Assembly (NCBI GenBank): GCA_027627225.1
Contig: CM051034.1
Coordinates: forward strand, 7,044,058-7,108,057
Direction: 5' to 3'
DNA length: 64,000 bases
Origin: Congeria kusceri
Lineage: Eukaryota > Mollusca > Bivalvia > Myida > Dreissenidae
Positions 39,101 to 54,100 of this stretch are shown one piece after another; position 1 is the stretch's first letter; each line of letters begins with the position of its first letter. The position numbers and the translations under genes were made by a program. The notes below the pieces were generated by a model. The model saw only the letters and a list, made by a program, of their open reading frames with translations, ran no database searches and was not told the origin of the DNA.

Positions 39101-42100
39101 GGCACGACTGCTTTTTATAGAATGCACCGAGGGCGTAATAAACAGTGTGTGAGTGTGTCAATGGCACGACTGCTTTTTATAGAATACACCGAGGGCGTAA
39201 TAAACAGTGTGTGAGTGATATCATGTACAGGTCCCTATTTCATGGACTCCAAGCTTGAAAGTGGAATGCCTGAAGTTTTGTGGACTCTAATTGTGGAAGT
39301 GAAATGACTGAAGTTTTATTGACTATAATCTTGGTAGTGAAATGCCTGAAGTTTTGTGAACTCTTATCTTGGTAGTGAAATGCCTTAAGTTTTGTAAACT
39401 CTAATCTTGGTAGTGAAATGACTGAAGTTATGGACTCTAATCTTGGTAGTTAAATGTCTTAAGTTATGTAAACTCTAATCATGAAATTACTCAATTCATG
39501 CAAGGGAAGTGACTTTTGCCATGTTTGCTATGTCAACACATTACCTCTGTCCCCTGGCCTCATCAGCAGCTCATGGGCTTCCATCCCTTTCGCGTCCCTG
39601 ATTGTCTGTGAATAGACACTGCACTCATGTGAAATACTGAAAAATGTTATTTTGCGGTGTAAATTGGGCACATTCTTGAAAAATGGCTGATTAGTGAGGT
39701 CTTCAATTTGCACATTTTTTATTTTCATGTTCATCATTTTAATAATCATGCAGAATGAAAATAATATTATTTAAATAAAAAACTAGACATAAACTAGACG
39801 TAGGACATGGATGCCCCCACATTCCTCTGGTTGTCACAAAACTCTGCTGATGGAAAAAATGCACCAAAATACCCAGGTGCACAAGTTCAGATGCTGATTA
39901 ATATGTTTATAAAGTTTCATCAGTCTAGCAGTTATACTTTTTGAGTTACATGCGACACAAATCCAAAAATGTCATTTTTTTGCTAAAAAAGGGTCATAAC
40001 TCCACTGATGGCGGAAAAACTGCACCAAAATATCCAGGTGCACAAGTTCACATTCTGATTAATATGTTTATAAAGTTCCCATCACCCTAGCAATAATACT
40101 ATTTGAGTTACACTCGACCAAAGTCCCAAAAATGTCATTTTTTGCTAAAAAAGGGCCATAACTACACTAATGTCCGAAAAAACTGCACCAAAATACCCAG
40201 GTGCACAAGTTCACATGTTGATTAATATGTATATAAAGTTTCAACACTGTATCAGTAATACTTTTTGAGTTATCTGCGACACAAGTCCAAAAATGTAATT
40301 TTTTGCTAAAAAAAGACCATAACTCCACTGATGTCTCAAAAAACTGCACCAAAATAGCCAGGTGCCCAAGTTTACATGCTGATTAACATGTTTAGGAAGT
40401 GTCATCACTCTAGCAATAATACTTTTTGAGTTACATGCAACACAAGTCCAAAAATGTCATTTTTTGCTAAAAAAAGGGCCACAACTCTGCTGATGTTGGA
40501 AAAAACTGCACCAAAATACCAAGGTGCACATTAGTTCACATGCTGATTAATATGTTTGTAAGTTTCATCACTCTAGCAGCAATACTTTTTGAGTTATGCA
40601 CAAGACAAAAAATCTGACGGACGAACGGACAAGGGCAAATCTATATGCCCCCCTCTCTGCATGTAACCAATGAAAAAGGTTAAATTAATCAAAAGATATA
40701 TAGACAACAGGCATTCAAATATAAGAGTATGATAGGTATTACAGGTTATTAGCTTCATGTATACACATAAACATATAAATTAATGACAAATTTACGTTGG
40801 GTCATGAATTTGTGCTGCACTCAGACCCTGAAATATGTCAACCTTAGACCACAGCGAAATAAAACATTTCAAAACAGCACAGAGATTTTCAGGTTCTTTC
40901 ATGGTTTAAATTTATGTCAGTAGTGTTTGAAAACGATTGTTAACAGAAACAGGCAAATTCGCCTGGTTATCTATGAAAATGGCAGAAAATTGCCTGTTTG
41001 ATTGATAATTCATATAGTTGTGATGGCGGATGGGACTTTGCTGGTTTCATTCTTTTGTCTCTACAAAAACAGAACCTTGTGAATTTCGATGTGCAAGTTT
41101 GTTTGTTTTAAACAATCATATCAAAGTTCTAGAAAAAAATAACGAATAAATAGCTACCAGTCTCCGTGAACCTTTGTCAGACCTCAAACAAAACCAGTAA
41201 AATTGAACAAGGTCCAGGTAAAATGAACAAGGTCCAGGAAAATGAACAAGGTCCAGGTAAAATGAACAAGGTCCAGGTAAAATTAACAGAACACTGTTCC
41301 TCATGGCAAGTGAAAAATTCTGATCAGCAAACTACAAAAATTCGGTCCCAAATGAATATTTCACACTTATTTGCCTATTGTTAATTCGAAGGCGCAGTCT
41401 TGATTGGGACTCAATGTTTTCACACCTTGGATGAAAGATTCGCGGATCGAGTGTGTCAAAACAATGGCCATTATTCGCTAACACGCAATTAACACTCATG
41501 AAGGCAAGTGACGTGTGACCTGTGTAGGTTTGCGCAATGTATTCTGGGTAATTATTGGTGTCCCGCAAACATAAGACTTTCAAATCGGTTAGCTGTCCAC
41601 GAGCAGTAAAACCGTATACCAATGTAAAAAGGTAAAACAAATAACAAAAGGCTTGCATTTATATCTTAATACCAAGTCAGGTGCGCTTGATAAGAATTTC
41701 GATTTTAAAAGTATTTTATGTACTATTTTTGAACCATATTTATCTCCTTTACCGTCGCGTATGTGGATAAAGAGCAAAATGTGACTCGACCATTAAAGGT
41801 CTTTATAAAATGGTAAAAATGTTTAATCCGAACTATTGCTATTTCTAATTTTTCTTGCCGACGACTACGAAATAATGGTGTTCGAATGTAAATGCTTTTG
41901 AGTGGCCAGTTATATGGAGTTTGGTCCAGTAATAATTCAGAGTTCCAGACCTCATGGCCAGTAACGATTTTGGACTATTGCAGAGACTTGTCTACAATCA
42001 TAAAGCAAAACAATCAACTCGTCTCTTACAAAAGTTTCACAGGTCGTTGCGCCAGTATTTAAGAAGTCCTTCATCTTCTCCTTTGGGATTTGTGTTTCCC

Positions 42101-45100
42101 CATCGGCAAAGGTCAGCTGTCTCCTGCGTTTCCTAGGGTGGGGGCCTTTACCCGGGGCTATCACCGACAGGTCCATCTCCAGTGATGGTCGCTTAGGTAA
42201 CAAAATACAGTAGAAAATTAGGCAAATCTGTGTTTCAGGCAACCCGACCATATTAAGCAAAACCCCCCAGACCTTAAAGTTTTGAGCGACATTTGTTTTC
42301 TGTAAAATCTGCATTTGTCAAATTTTAGACAATGTTCAAAGTTTGTCTAACCAAAATGTGTCTTTAAACAAAAAAAAAGTAGAAACAAATTCTCAGTTCC
42401 GACCCTACCTAACTTTTTTTTGACAACTTGGCCCGAACATACATAATTAATTTGTTTGGCCTTAACTGAAACACTGAGAACTTGAGGTCTTAGTATAAAT
42501 CAACCAAATTGATCCCTTAGTTCTGGCCAAACTGCTATCCTTCAAATATCCAATAAAATACAAAACACAAGAACTGAACAAGTAACAGGATGTGACGTAT
42601 GCCCCCAAAGCATATGCTTGTCAGAGGAAGGCTATGTCAGAAAAAGTACACTATATGCCCTGGACAAATATCTTGAACTCGTTGTGTGACCTTGACCTCT
42701 TAACTAAAGACCTGGTACTTGCACACGACATCTAATGATGGTGATCATTTCTATTTCTAAGTTATTTGAAAATCCTCCCATGCCAGAAAACATTATGCTC
42801 CAGACAAATATTTGATGTTTGACCTTGAATTGTGACCTTGACATTTGACAGACAAGCATGTGTGATGTACACGACACATCATCTGGTCATGGGGAATAAT
42901 AATGTGAAGTAATATTAAAATCCTTCCAGGCGTTTAGCAGTTATGGAGCGGAAACGAAAATCCTTGACATTGAATTGTGACCTTGACCTTTGACAGACGA
43001 GCATGGGTGTTGTACATGACACATCATCTGGTCACGGGGAATAGTAATGTGAAGTAATATTAAAATCCTTCCAGGCGTTTAGAAGTTATGGAGCGGAAAT
43101 GAAAATCCTTGACCTTTAATTGTGACCTTGACCTTTGACAGACGAGCATGGGTGTTGTACGCGACACATTGTCTGGTCATGGGGAATAATAATCTGAAGT
43201 AATATTAAAATCCTTCTAGGCGTTTAGAAGTTATGGAGCAGAAACAAAAATCCTTGACCTTTGACAAGCAAGCATGGGTGATGTACACAAGACATTGTCT
43301 GGTCATGGGGAATAATAATCTGAAGAAGCATTCAAATCCTTCCAGGCGTTTAGAAGTCACTGAGCGGAAACATTAATCCCTGACCTTCGACAGACGAGCA
43401 TGCTTGATGTACGTGACAAAAAGCTGGTCATGGGGAATAATATGCTGAAGTAATATTAAAATCCTTCCAGGTGTTTAGAAGTTATTGAGCAGAAACAAAC
43501 ATCCTCTACCTTTGACAGACAAGCATGGTGGACAAGAAGGTCTATGCAATGAACATTTTCATGGACAAGTGAATAATTTTGATAATGCCACACCCCTTTA
43601 TAAACACTGAACAGTCTTCACATTAATTTGTTTTAATCCACTAGCCCGAATCATTATGCAATCATAGTAAACAGGTGAAATTTCCACTAGCCTGACAATA
43701 TTCATTACTTAATTCCTACTAGCCAGAATTACATTTCACGAGCCCCGGGCTGTCGGGCTAGTGGTTAGCGTGAAGACTGACACTGAACATCTTACTGGAA
43801 GGCGTGGCTGTTGCTGTGGGCTCGTTGTCATGGTAACCTCAGGAGTGGGGGGCTGGGCAGGTTTCTTTCCGGGGCCAGGCATTGGGCGCTCTTCGGGCTG
43901 GACAGCAAGAGAGGCCTCGAGTTCTTCTCTCATAGGTATGGGGCTGAGAATGCAACATTCAGAATTCCGACAGTTTTACAGTGCTCTCAGTAGTTTTTTT
44001 TCACCTACGGGGGAAAGGTGGCGGGGCCCTTCAGATGATGGGGGAAAGGTAGCGGGGCCCTTCAGAAGGGGAATTTTGCAGCAACAGTGGATTGTTTTAG
44101 AAAAGCATTATTACCTGTTTATATTCTACATTGTTATAAAACATCAATGAATTGTTTTGCTACAAATGATAACTTGGATTAACTTGGTTTGATAAAAAAT
44201 TACTGGGATTGTTCACGAAAATTCCACTATTTTAGTTAATTTTTGTCCGATTTTGTTCTTTTTTTTTCAAAATAAAGCTTTTATTCAGAGGGGAATTTTA
44301 AGGTAAATATAGGGGAAAAATATATACTCTTTGAGCAGGGGAATGGGGCCGAATTTCGGCCCCAAATTGGCCATAAAAAAACACTGGCTCTAGATAAGTT
44401 TTGATATAGAGGGTAAATGTGCACTTAACAATATTTCAAGCGTGTCGTGGGAAAACTGGGCTTATGCATGTGCGTAAAGTGTCGTCCCGGATCAGCCTGT
44501 GCAGTCTGCACAGGCTAATCCGAGACGACACTTTCCGCCTACAGTGGATTTATGTTTAGAAGACACTTCCTTTAAACAGAAAATGCCATACAAGCGGAAA
44601 GCGTCATCTGTGCAGACTGCACAGGCTAATCTGTGACAACACTTTACGCACATGCATTAAGCCCAGTTTTCCCACAACACACCTCATTTTTAATTGAGTA
44701 AATGTGCTTTTCAGTCCAAAATTTGTTTGTTTGCTTAAAGTGCAAAATAATACAATATGGCAACATTAAATAATGCAGTAGGTATTTCAAGAATATTAAT
44801 GAAAATAAGAAATTTCTACATACGACACCTTCAACAATCAGAAATCTTCTTTGGTCCATGTGTACGCAATAATGTGAAATTTTTTGCGTAAATGTTCACT
44901 TTGATTTGATTTTTTGTGCATATCTTGTGGATTTCTCTGCCTTAGATTACATGTGAACAAGCCTAATCTGGCGGTCTGGTTTTATATTATCTTTATACCT
45001 TACAATAAACCACAGCCCTTCAATATGGTTCATGTAAAAGTACCAAAAGTATGAAAGATTGTAACTTCAAAATATTTTTTAGAAAATTTTGAATAGTTTT

Positions 45101-48100
45101 CCATCATGTCAAGTAATTTTTATTATATATATACCACGTGTCATATTTAGCTTGCATTCAACACTCATATTTTCACGATATTACTATCAGTTTAACATTA
45201 ACCAATATTTACGCAGTCTGTTTGGCGTTTTTTGAGTATTCAGTATATGAACAGACCAATCCGGGTTTTACCACGGATAGTTTACACTCCTCCCCAGCTA
45301 TTGTTAAAGGATTAATTTCCATTCGTCGGAAGTCACAAACATTACCATGTGCTCTTTGGAATATCACAAACAAATTCCATGCGCTCTTTTGTCTGAAATC
45401 GTTTAACCACTAAACACGTGATATCCAAGTGCCACAATTGGTTAATATTGCAGATTAATTTTTATCACATGCTATACCTTGTCCCCTGTGTAATACAACC
45501 ATTACGAATATTTCTTTCTTACACATGTGTAAGATAACATTTTGAGCGTTTTCATTGGCTACATATTCTTTGACTGACCAATCGGATGACGTTATTTTGG
45601 TGAAATGACATCGTCAACATGAAATGACGTCACGTCACTACACAACTTTTTGGATTTATCAACATATTTTGGTAAAATTATAAGATTTTTGTTTCGTTTA
45701 AAAGCATGTGACAAAAAAGATCTGACACTCGTCATTTCATACCATATTTTATTAAACTCATCCAGGAAATTCGTTAGTAAGCTCGCCAAAGGCTCGCTTA
45801 CTAACAAAATTCCTGAACTCGTTTAATAAAATATGATATGAAATGACAACTCGTGTCAGATCCTATTTGAATACGATTGACATTTGTGGAAGCGTCTATT
45901 TGGTTGTGTCACTGATGAAACTTGAAATTAATTGAGTAAATGGTGTTTTAGAATTGGGAATTTACGCAAATATGCGCCTTATCTGTTGCTCTAACCAAGT
46001 ACTGGTTCTCACCAGGAAACAGACTCAAAAAGTGTCTCAATAAACCTCAGGCTTTAGACACAACCAAGCTTAAATAGGCATAAACCAATAACTGCATTCA
46101 CCTAGGACCGGTTTGCTGGGTGGGGGGATGAAGCCCTGGATGGGCAGGGGTGGATGTGGGCAGGTCTGGCAGTGCGCCCGGAACCATGGGCTCCTCATCC
46201 CGCAGAATGGGCTCCTCGCCCTGGAAGCCCAGTAGAAGCTCCTCAAGCCCCGCCAGTGTCATGGGCGGCAGGTCCTGCTCAGGGGGAATCTGGAACGGTT
46301 GGATATGTACCGTATTACACCTCAGAGATTTTCTTACATTGTTTTTTTTTTCACTGTTTTGGGAAAAGGGTCAGGGTTCATATTCCAGAAATGTGGCACA
46401 AGTTGGCAGGTTCATAGTTAAAGGTTAACAACAAATCTTAATTTTGAACATGTTCAAAATAATGCTACCTCATACCACGACATACTTATACATAGAAGTA
46501 CACATGGCACAACAAAGAACAATGTGGCCTTTAAGTTGCACAAAATGAACAGAACGTGAACAGAACAAGAGTCCTTTTAATTGCTACGTTATGCTGCATT
46601 ATTCGCTACGTTAAACTAAGATACGCCACGCATCACTCTCGTTATTGTTACGCTTACCTGCGCTATGTACTGCATTCATCAATGCAATGCTACATAATGA
46701 CACGTGGTACATTGTCAAATGTAACTGTAGCATAGCGATAGTGCAGTAACTATGTAGTACATTGAGGTGCACTGTAGTAAAAATTGATGACAACTTGGCA
46801 GAACGCATGTGTCAAATACCAACTAAAATGAAATGTAAAAACGTGACACTACAACTGAGCCGTTAAAATGTTTTTGGAATACAGCCACTGGGCTTTACTG
46901 ATGGGGAAAAATGAGATGTTATAACTTAAATTGGGTTTCTGTACAAAATAGCGTTAATAATGGTAAACAAGATGCTGTGTTTGATAAACACACATGCCCC
47001 CGGTTGGAGCTGGATTGCCTATTTCTTAGTGCAAATTAGGTCAGGGTCAAAGTGAGGTTGGGTAATATGGGTGGATTGGGAACGGTCATAAGTAACAACT
47101 GTGTAAATATCCAAGTGTTGTAGCAAGCGGTGTTGGTGCTAGACGAAACGGTAAAATCTAGTTAACCAAGAAACAGCCCATTTGAATTATTCTAAGTGCA
47201 AATTAGGTCAAGGTCAAAGTGAAGTTGGGTGATATGGGTGGATAGGGAATGGTCATAAGCAACAACTGTGTAAGTATCTAAGTGTTGTAGTAAGCAGTGT
47301 TGGTGCTAGACGAAATGGTAAAATCTACTAACCCTTGTCACGGACGGACAGACAGGACAATCACTATATGCCTCTCGCATCAAGATGCCGGGGGCATAAA
47401 AAAGACAAATCAAATCTCAATTTTACCCTGTTCGGTATCATTGTGTAAGTACGGTAGTTTCTGCATCTAATGAGATACAAGAATGGCCATTTTTAGCAGT
47501 TTTCATAATGATGAATTGAACAAAAGTTTTAAAAAAAATCTTTGAAGTGGGAAATTTTGTTCTCCAATTGGGAAAAATATATAATTTTTGGCTTAGGGAA
47601 TGGGGCCCAATATTGGCCCCAAAATCAGCCAAAAAAAAAGTTGTTAGCCTGTCAGATTTTTGATCTGGAGGTCGTAGGTTGGAGCCCCAGTGGAAGCACC
47701 TTTTTTATGCTTTTGTTTTTATAGAACTTGAGCTTTTTAGTTCAGATGCTTTCGTTGTTTTCATTTTAGACATTTAACAGCATATTTCAGAAATACACAA
47801 ATCTGTGAGCAAGTTTGTTTAAAAAATGCCAATTTTTTTTTCCCATAAATTAATAATGTCCCAATACTTTGGGTTATTACAGTACCTGTCTGTGAGGAGA
47901 CATGATGTTGTCCATGTCCATACTAGGCAGAATGGGGGCCTCTCTCATAGTGATGTCCTCAACACTGGCCACGGGGGGACCTGTCCTCTGCCCATCCTCC
48001 TCCTCACCTTCAGAACAGAATGCTAACACATGTTTAAACTCTTCCCCTTACCATTAAACTCTTCCTTACCCTCCACACCTTCAAACAGAATTCTAACACA

Positions 48101-51100
48101 TGTTTAAACTCTTCCCCTTACAATCCTCACCTTCAAAACTGAATTCTTACAAATGTTTAAAATTTCCCTCCTCCTCCTCACATTCAAAACAAAATTCTTA
48201 CACATGTTTAAACTGTCCAATTACCCTCCTCACCTTCAAAACAGAATTCTTACACATGTTCAAACTCTTCCCCTCCTCCTACTCACCTTCAAAGTTTAAA
48301 CTTCTCCCCTCCTCCTCCTCACCATCAAAACAGAATTCTAACACATGTTTAAACTCTTCCCCTTACCCTATTCACCTTCAAAACAGAATTCTTACAGGTT
48401 AAAACTCTCCCCCCCCTCCTCACACTTAAAACAGAATTCTTACACATGTTTAAACTCTTCCCCCTCACCTTCAAAACAGAATTTGTACACATGTTTAAAC
48501 TCTTCCCCTTGCCCTATTCACCTTCAAAACAGAATTCTTACAAATGCTTAAACTTCTCCCCTCCTCCTCCTCCTCACCTTCAAAACAGAATTCTTACACA
48601 TGTTTAAACTCTTCCCCTTACCCTATTTACCTTCAAAACAGAATTCTTACAGGTTAACACTCTTCCCCTCCCCCTCCTCACATTTAAAACAGAATTCTTA
48701 CAGGTTAACACTCTTCCCCTCCCCCTCCTCACATTCAAAACAGAATTCTTACAGGTTAACACTCTTCCCCTCCCCCTCCTCACATTCAAAACAGAATTCT
48801 TACAGGTTAACACTCTTCCCCTCGCCCTCCTCACATTCAAAACAGAATTCTTACAGGTTAACACTCTTCCCCTCGTCCGCCTCACATTCAAAACAGAATT
48901 CTTACAGGTGAACACTCTTCCCCGCCTCACATTCAAAACAGAATTCTTACAGGTGAACACTCTTCCCCTCCTCACATTCAAAACAGAATTCTTACAGGTA
49001 AACACTCTTCCCCTCGCCCGCCTCACATTCAAAACAGAATTCTTACAGGTGAACACTCTTCCCCTCCTCACATTCAAAACAGAATTCTTACAGGTGAACA
49101 CTCTTGCCCGCCTCACATTCAAAACAGAATTCTTACAAGTGAACACTCTTCCCTGCCTCACATTCAAAACAGAATTCTTACAGGTTAACACTCTTCCCCT
49201 CGCCTGCCTCACATTCAAAACAGAATTCTTACACGTTAAAACTCTTCCCCTTCCCCTCCCAACCTCCAAAACAGAGGTTTATATTCAATTCCCAGCAGAA
49301 GCATACTTTGTTTATGCTTTTAATCCAAATTATAGTTATGTTTGTTAATCCATATGATTTAGTTTTTAAAAACATTTTATGACATTTTTGAAGAAACTGT
49401 GTCCCTTTATCCCTTAAAAAGCATATCAAGAGTTAAGCTATCCTTGATTTGCCACATGCAAAAGAAGTTTAATCGTCACCTGTAGTTTCTTTTCGAGTCT
49501 TTCGTTTTCTGGTGGGCTTGGGGGACAAGACCTGTTCGGATTTTGGACTTAGAAGAGAGGCTTGAAGCCACCAAACATCCTCCTGAAATCCAAAATAGAA
49601 ATGTCATTTTCTGCCAAATTGTAAATACCGTCACACTCTGCCCAATTATTTTTGTAAAACATTTGCCCACCCGTTCGGGTATAAGCCATGCAATAACAAA
49701 TTAAGAAAAACATCTATAGATTATAAGACATAAGTAAAGACCAGAAAAAACACACACACTATAAAACATAAATATTATTTTGGGAATATTGACATTTCAC
49801 ACAATGTGTATTTATATTTTAAAAACTCACTACATTATATATAAATCACATTCAAATTTGTTTACATGTTATTAAACATCCTCATGTATTATTATACTGG
49901 ATTGTGTTAGTAACTTAGTACTTAATTTAAAATCTAATTGTTTTTTTTTGTTTCTCCAGATATGCAACTAAATTGCAACTCAATCATTCCAAGTACGATA
50001 ATTACTGGACTTGTTACGTTGTATACCGAAATCCATTAAACAATACTCTATTGTATCTGAACTAGTTCATTGGCAAAAAATGATAAAATCTTACATGGCA
50101 CTTTCAATAAAAAAATAACTCAAAATAATATTGAAACATAATAACATATATTTTTATAATATCCTTAAATGTATATAACAGCTTTTAGTACAGTGTACAA
50201 TTAAATGTTGAATAAAAAGTAAGCTATTCAAAATATTGACACATTAAGGTAATCATTACAAAATATAAAGGCTTGCATATTTTCAATAAAATTGTTTTAA
50301 TGATGAAATTTAATAAAATAATTTATGATAATATTCTGTAGATAAATTTGAAAGCATGAGTAAACTTGCTATAATTATGACAGTTAAAACATTACTCAGA
50401 ATAATGAACACTTCAACACTTCTTTGTAAGCCTTGACAGTCAATTACCAGATTTGAGTTTCACACCTCTTGCAAACAACTATTACTTTGGAAAACCTCCT
50501 GTCAGGCTTTAACAACATCTACTCTCTAATTGATACAATTATCCTGACTATAATTGCTGACTCAGTTGTGTTGTATGACAGTTCAAGAATAAAATCTGTG
50601 GAGAATTGTGCAATATGTATTTCAGGAGCCTATATAGAACTGTGTGATGTGTGACTCTGAATTCTCATTTATGGAGATATTAATCACACTGCAACAACTT
50701 GTAAATCTTGCTTTTCATTTGTGACTTCAAACAGTTTAATATTATTTGAGGACCACGTGAATAAATATGTTTATTTACTGATAATGTGATGTTTTTAACT
50801 GTCTCAAAAGTAGGAAATATAATGAGTTTCACTAGCAGAGCTGCGGCCATTTGTGGCAATTATCGAATGCAAGGTGTTTTACAGATGTGCCCGCGGTGTT
50901 CTCAGCTGTGTATGAAGACGCACTTCTGTCCGGTGCTGACGTGGAAGTGTTTCATTTGCGGTGACAGGGGACACTACAGCTTCTCCGGAATGTGTGCCGG
51001 GATGGAGAGCACGTCACTTTCTGACAAATTAAAGTACAAGCCACTGTCAAGCAGTTGCACAGCAGTTTGGGTAGAAACAACACCTGATAATTCAACTGCT

Positions 51101-54100
51101 GGTACATGCACAGAACACTTAAACAAAAATGATCCAGGGTGTCCAGAAATGTCTTCCGTTGAAGTTTCAACCAAAGAATCGCAGACAGGCCCCGCCAGTT
51201 CTGAATTAGAAATGGAAGTTCTCGGAGTAAGTAATGACCTTGTCACAGAGAATGAAGCAGAAGATTCAAATGCGTTGCAAAAACAGAAGACAAAAACAGG
51301 GATACAGCCACTGGTTTTCAAGAACTATATGCAAGCAAGAAATTTCCGAAACCTGCTGTTAAAGGTAACAGAAATTGAAAACAAAATATCCCAGTTAAAA
51401 AAATGCAGAAGAAAAAGAAAATTTAAAGAGAACGAGGAAAACACTGAAGGCTTTCTTAAACATTCGGCATGTTCAATGTCTGATGAATGAACATATTTTA
51501 AAAGAAATAAATAAAATCAGCCAGGATAATGAACTCCGTAAGCAGAGCCTAAGTGTCAACTAGAACAAAGGTTGAGCTACAATCAGTTTAAATTCAGAAA
51601 TGGCAAAATGAGAGGCCACTTTACTGCAATGTGAATGCACGACCGAGAACTCATGAAGATACTGGCCTGTCAGACAAAGTCTGCCAATTTGCAGGAGCGA
51701 CTGTAGTAATCCAAACCCATGCAGTCTTCACCAATAACTGTTCAAATCAGCTAAAAAGACTGGACCGGACTACAACTTAGTGGACCATAGTTTGTAGGCT
51801 TTCTTTCAATCTTTTGTATTCAATGTGTTACAGAAATAATTAAAAACAATCATGATTTATAGACTGTCAGTAGGTGAAAACAATTTGTTTTCTTTTTTAA
51901 CTATGATTTTCTTAATGACCAAATGACCTAAAAGTGATGGACCATCAGTCCCGTTAACTTATAAATTTTGCTGGACCGAGCAAACATTTGGTGGACTCGG
52001 TCCAAAGGTTAATCATGAAGACTGCCCATGTCAACTTACTTAACAACCCAAGAGTTGGTTGATTAACCAACCAATGCAAATGTGGCCTGCAGAAATAACC
52101 AGTGCCAAAATCTATGTTTTGGTTTAATATTGACATTGTCAAACTTTTGTCTTTATTTCCTAGTCAACGGTACACCATCATTTATGAATGTAACATTTAC
52201 AGTGACACTTGATTTCGATTTAGACAAGTGACAATCGATTGAACATCTGAATGTTACTGCATAAACTCATTAAAGTCAACACATACAAATATTTCATTTC
52301 TGAATATGGCAAGAAAACACATTTCTAGAGAACTTTACGAGATTTGTTGATCTGTCAAATCTCAACTGAAGATTTTTTTTTATTACCAAATAATGTTTAT
52401 TTGAAATTGAGAAAAAATGTAAATATGATTGAAAGCCTGCATTTTTCAGTGTTAAGAGCTTTTCTTTCCTAAACTGTATTTTTATATAAAAAATAAACCA
52501 GTTTTAAATTGCATCAATAATGTAAATGTCTTCACCAAATTGAATTAAATCATGATGTATAAATTATGTTTCTTCTATATTTGTTAGTAAATTATATCAC
52601 ACTGTATTATGTTATATCTAAGTGTATGATTAAAGCGACATCTCAATGTATGATTTATAGTATCTCAGTGTATTATGTAAGTGATATCTTAGTGTATGAT
52701 GTAATGAATATCTCTCCGTGTAATGTATGTGATATCTGAGTGCATTGTGTAAGTGATATCTGTGTATGATGTAATGAATATCTCTCTGTGTAATGTAAGT
52801 GATATCTGAGTGCATTGTGTAAGTGATATCTGAGTATGAAAGGATTTCTCTGTCTGTAATATTTGCAAGTGCTATCTCAGTGTATGATAAGTGTAATTAA
52901 TGTCTATCTCAGTGTATGATAAGTGTAATTAATGTCTGTGTTATATGTGACATCTCAGTGTATGACAAATGATAGCTAACTGTATTATGTGATAAATCAG
53001 TGTATGATATTTATAAGTAATATCTCTGTGAATGTTTTAAGTTACAAGCCTGTAAACCATGCACTGATTTTTTTTAACTGGGCTTGCTCATATTTTCAGT
53101 TTTATATTAGCAGACTTATAACTTTCTTACTCTAAAGTAATACTATAAGAAAACAGGCTTGATGGGTCAGATTGCTAATTTCAGTGACTGTTATGTGGTA
53201 TATATGAGGGGCGTCGTGGGAAAACAGGACTTGATGCATGTGCGTAAAGTGTCATCCCGGATTAGCCTGTGCAGTCTGCACAGGCTAATCCGGGACGACA
53301 CTTTCCCCCCTAAAGTGGATTTATGGTTAGAAGACACTTCATTGAAACAGAAAATACCATAAAAGCGGAAAGTACCGTCCCGGATTAGCCTGTGCAGACT
53401 GCAAGGCTAATCCGGGACGACACTTTACGCACATGCATTAAGTCCGGTTTTTCCACGACGCCCCTCATATGTATGTGATAAATGTAATAAATGTGTATGC
53501 TGTGATACCTTCGGTATGATACTTAATATAGTTATATAATGTTTCTACTGTGTTTATAATTAACTTGTATGTACTGTATATAACTGTTTTTCATAAATAA
53601 AATCTTCATAAAGATAGACTTTATATTTTCTTTAAATCATTCAACGATTGTGCTCAGGATTAAAAATAAGGCCATCCTTAAACAATTGTTTGAGGTTGTG
53701 AGTCCCAACATTTTGGAGGTGAGTAGGTAGGTAGTTTTTTTCTGTCTGATAAGATATAATACCCAAAGCAATAATGAAGTGTCATATCATGCAATACTGA
53801 ATGTGGAACTACACTAGTACACTGGCAAACCCTTTTTAATGTATGCCATTTTAAATAATTCAAGGTACACATAAAAAGCTGAGAAATCCAATTACGTCAC
53901 ATTAAAAAGCTTGCATTTAGAAGAAAGGAAAATATATACTAAAAAATCGGCAGATGGCCCAAATTTTTCTTTTGCGTCGGGAGTAATTTCGATGGGTAAG
54001 TCTAAATTAGGTCAAGGTCAAGGTGAGGTTGGGTCACCATGACATGGGTGGATTAGAAATGGTTATAAGCAACAACTTTTTAAGTATTCAAGTGTTGAAG

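Noticed and set aside
48604..49269. 221-codon minus-strand ORF with VLTCKNSVLNVRR-type repeats
   Set aside because: It is read-through of the intron 6 minisatellite between REC8 exons 6 and 7; similar frames exist on the plus strand.
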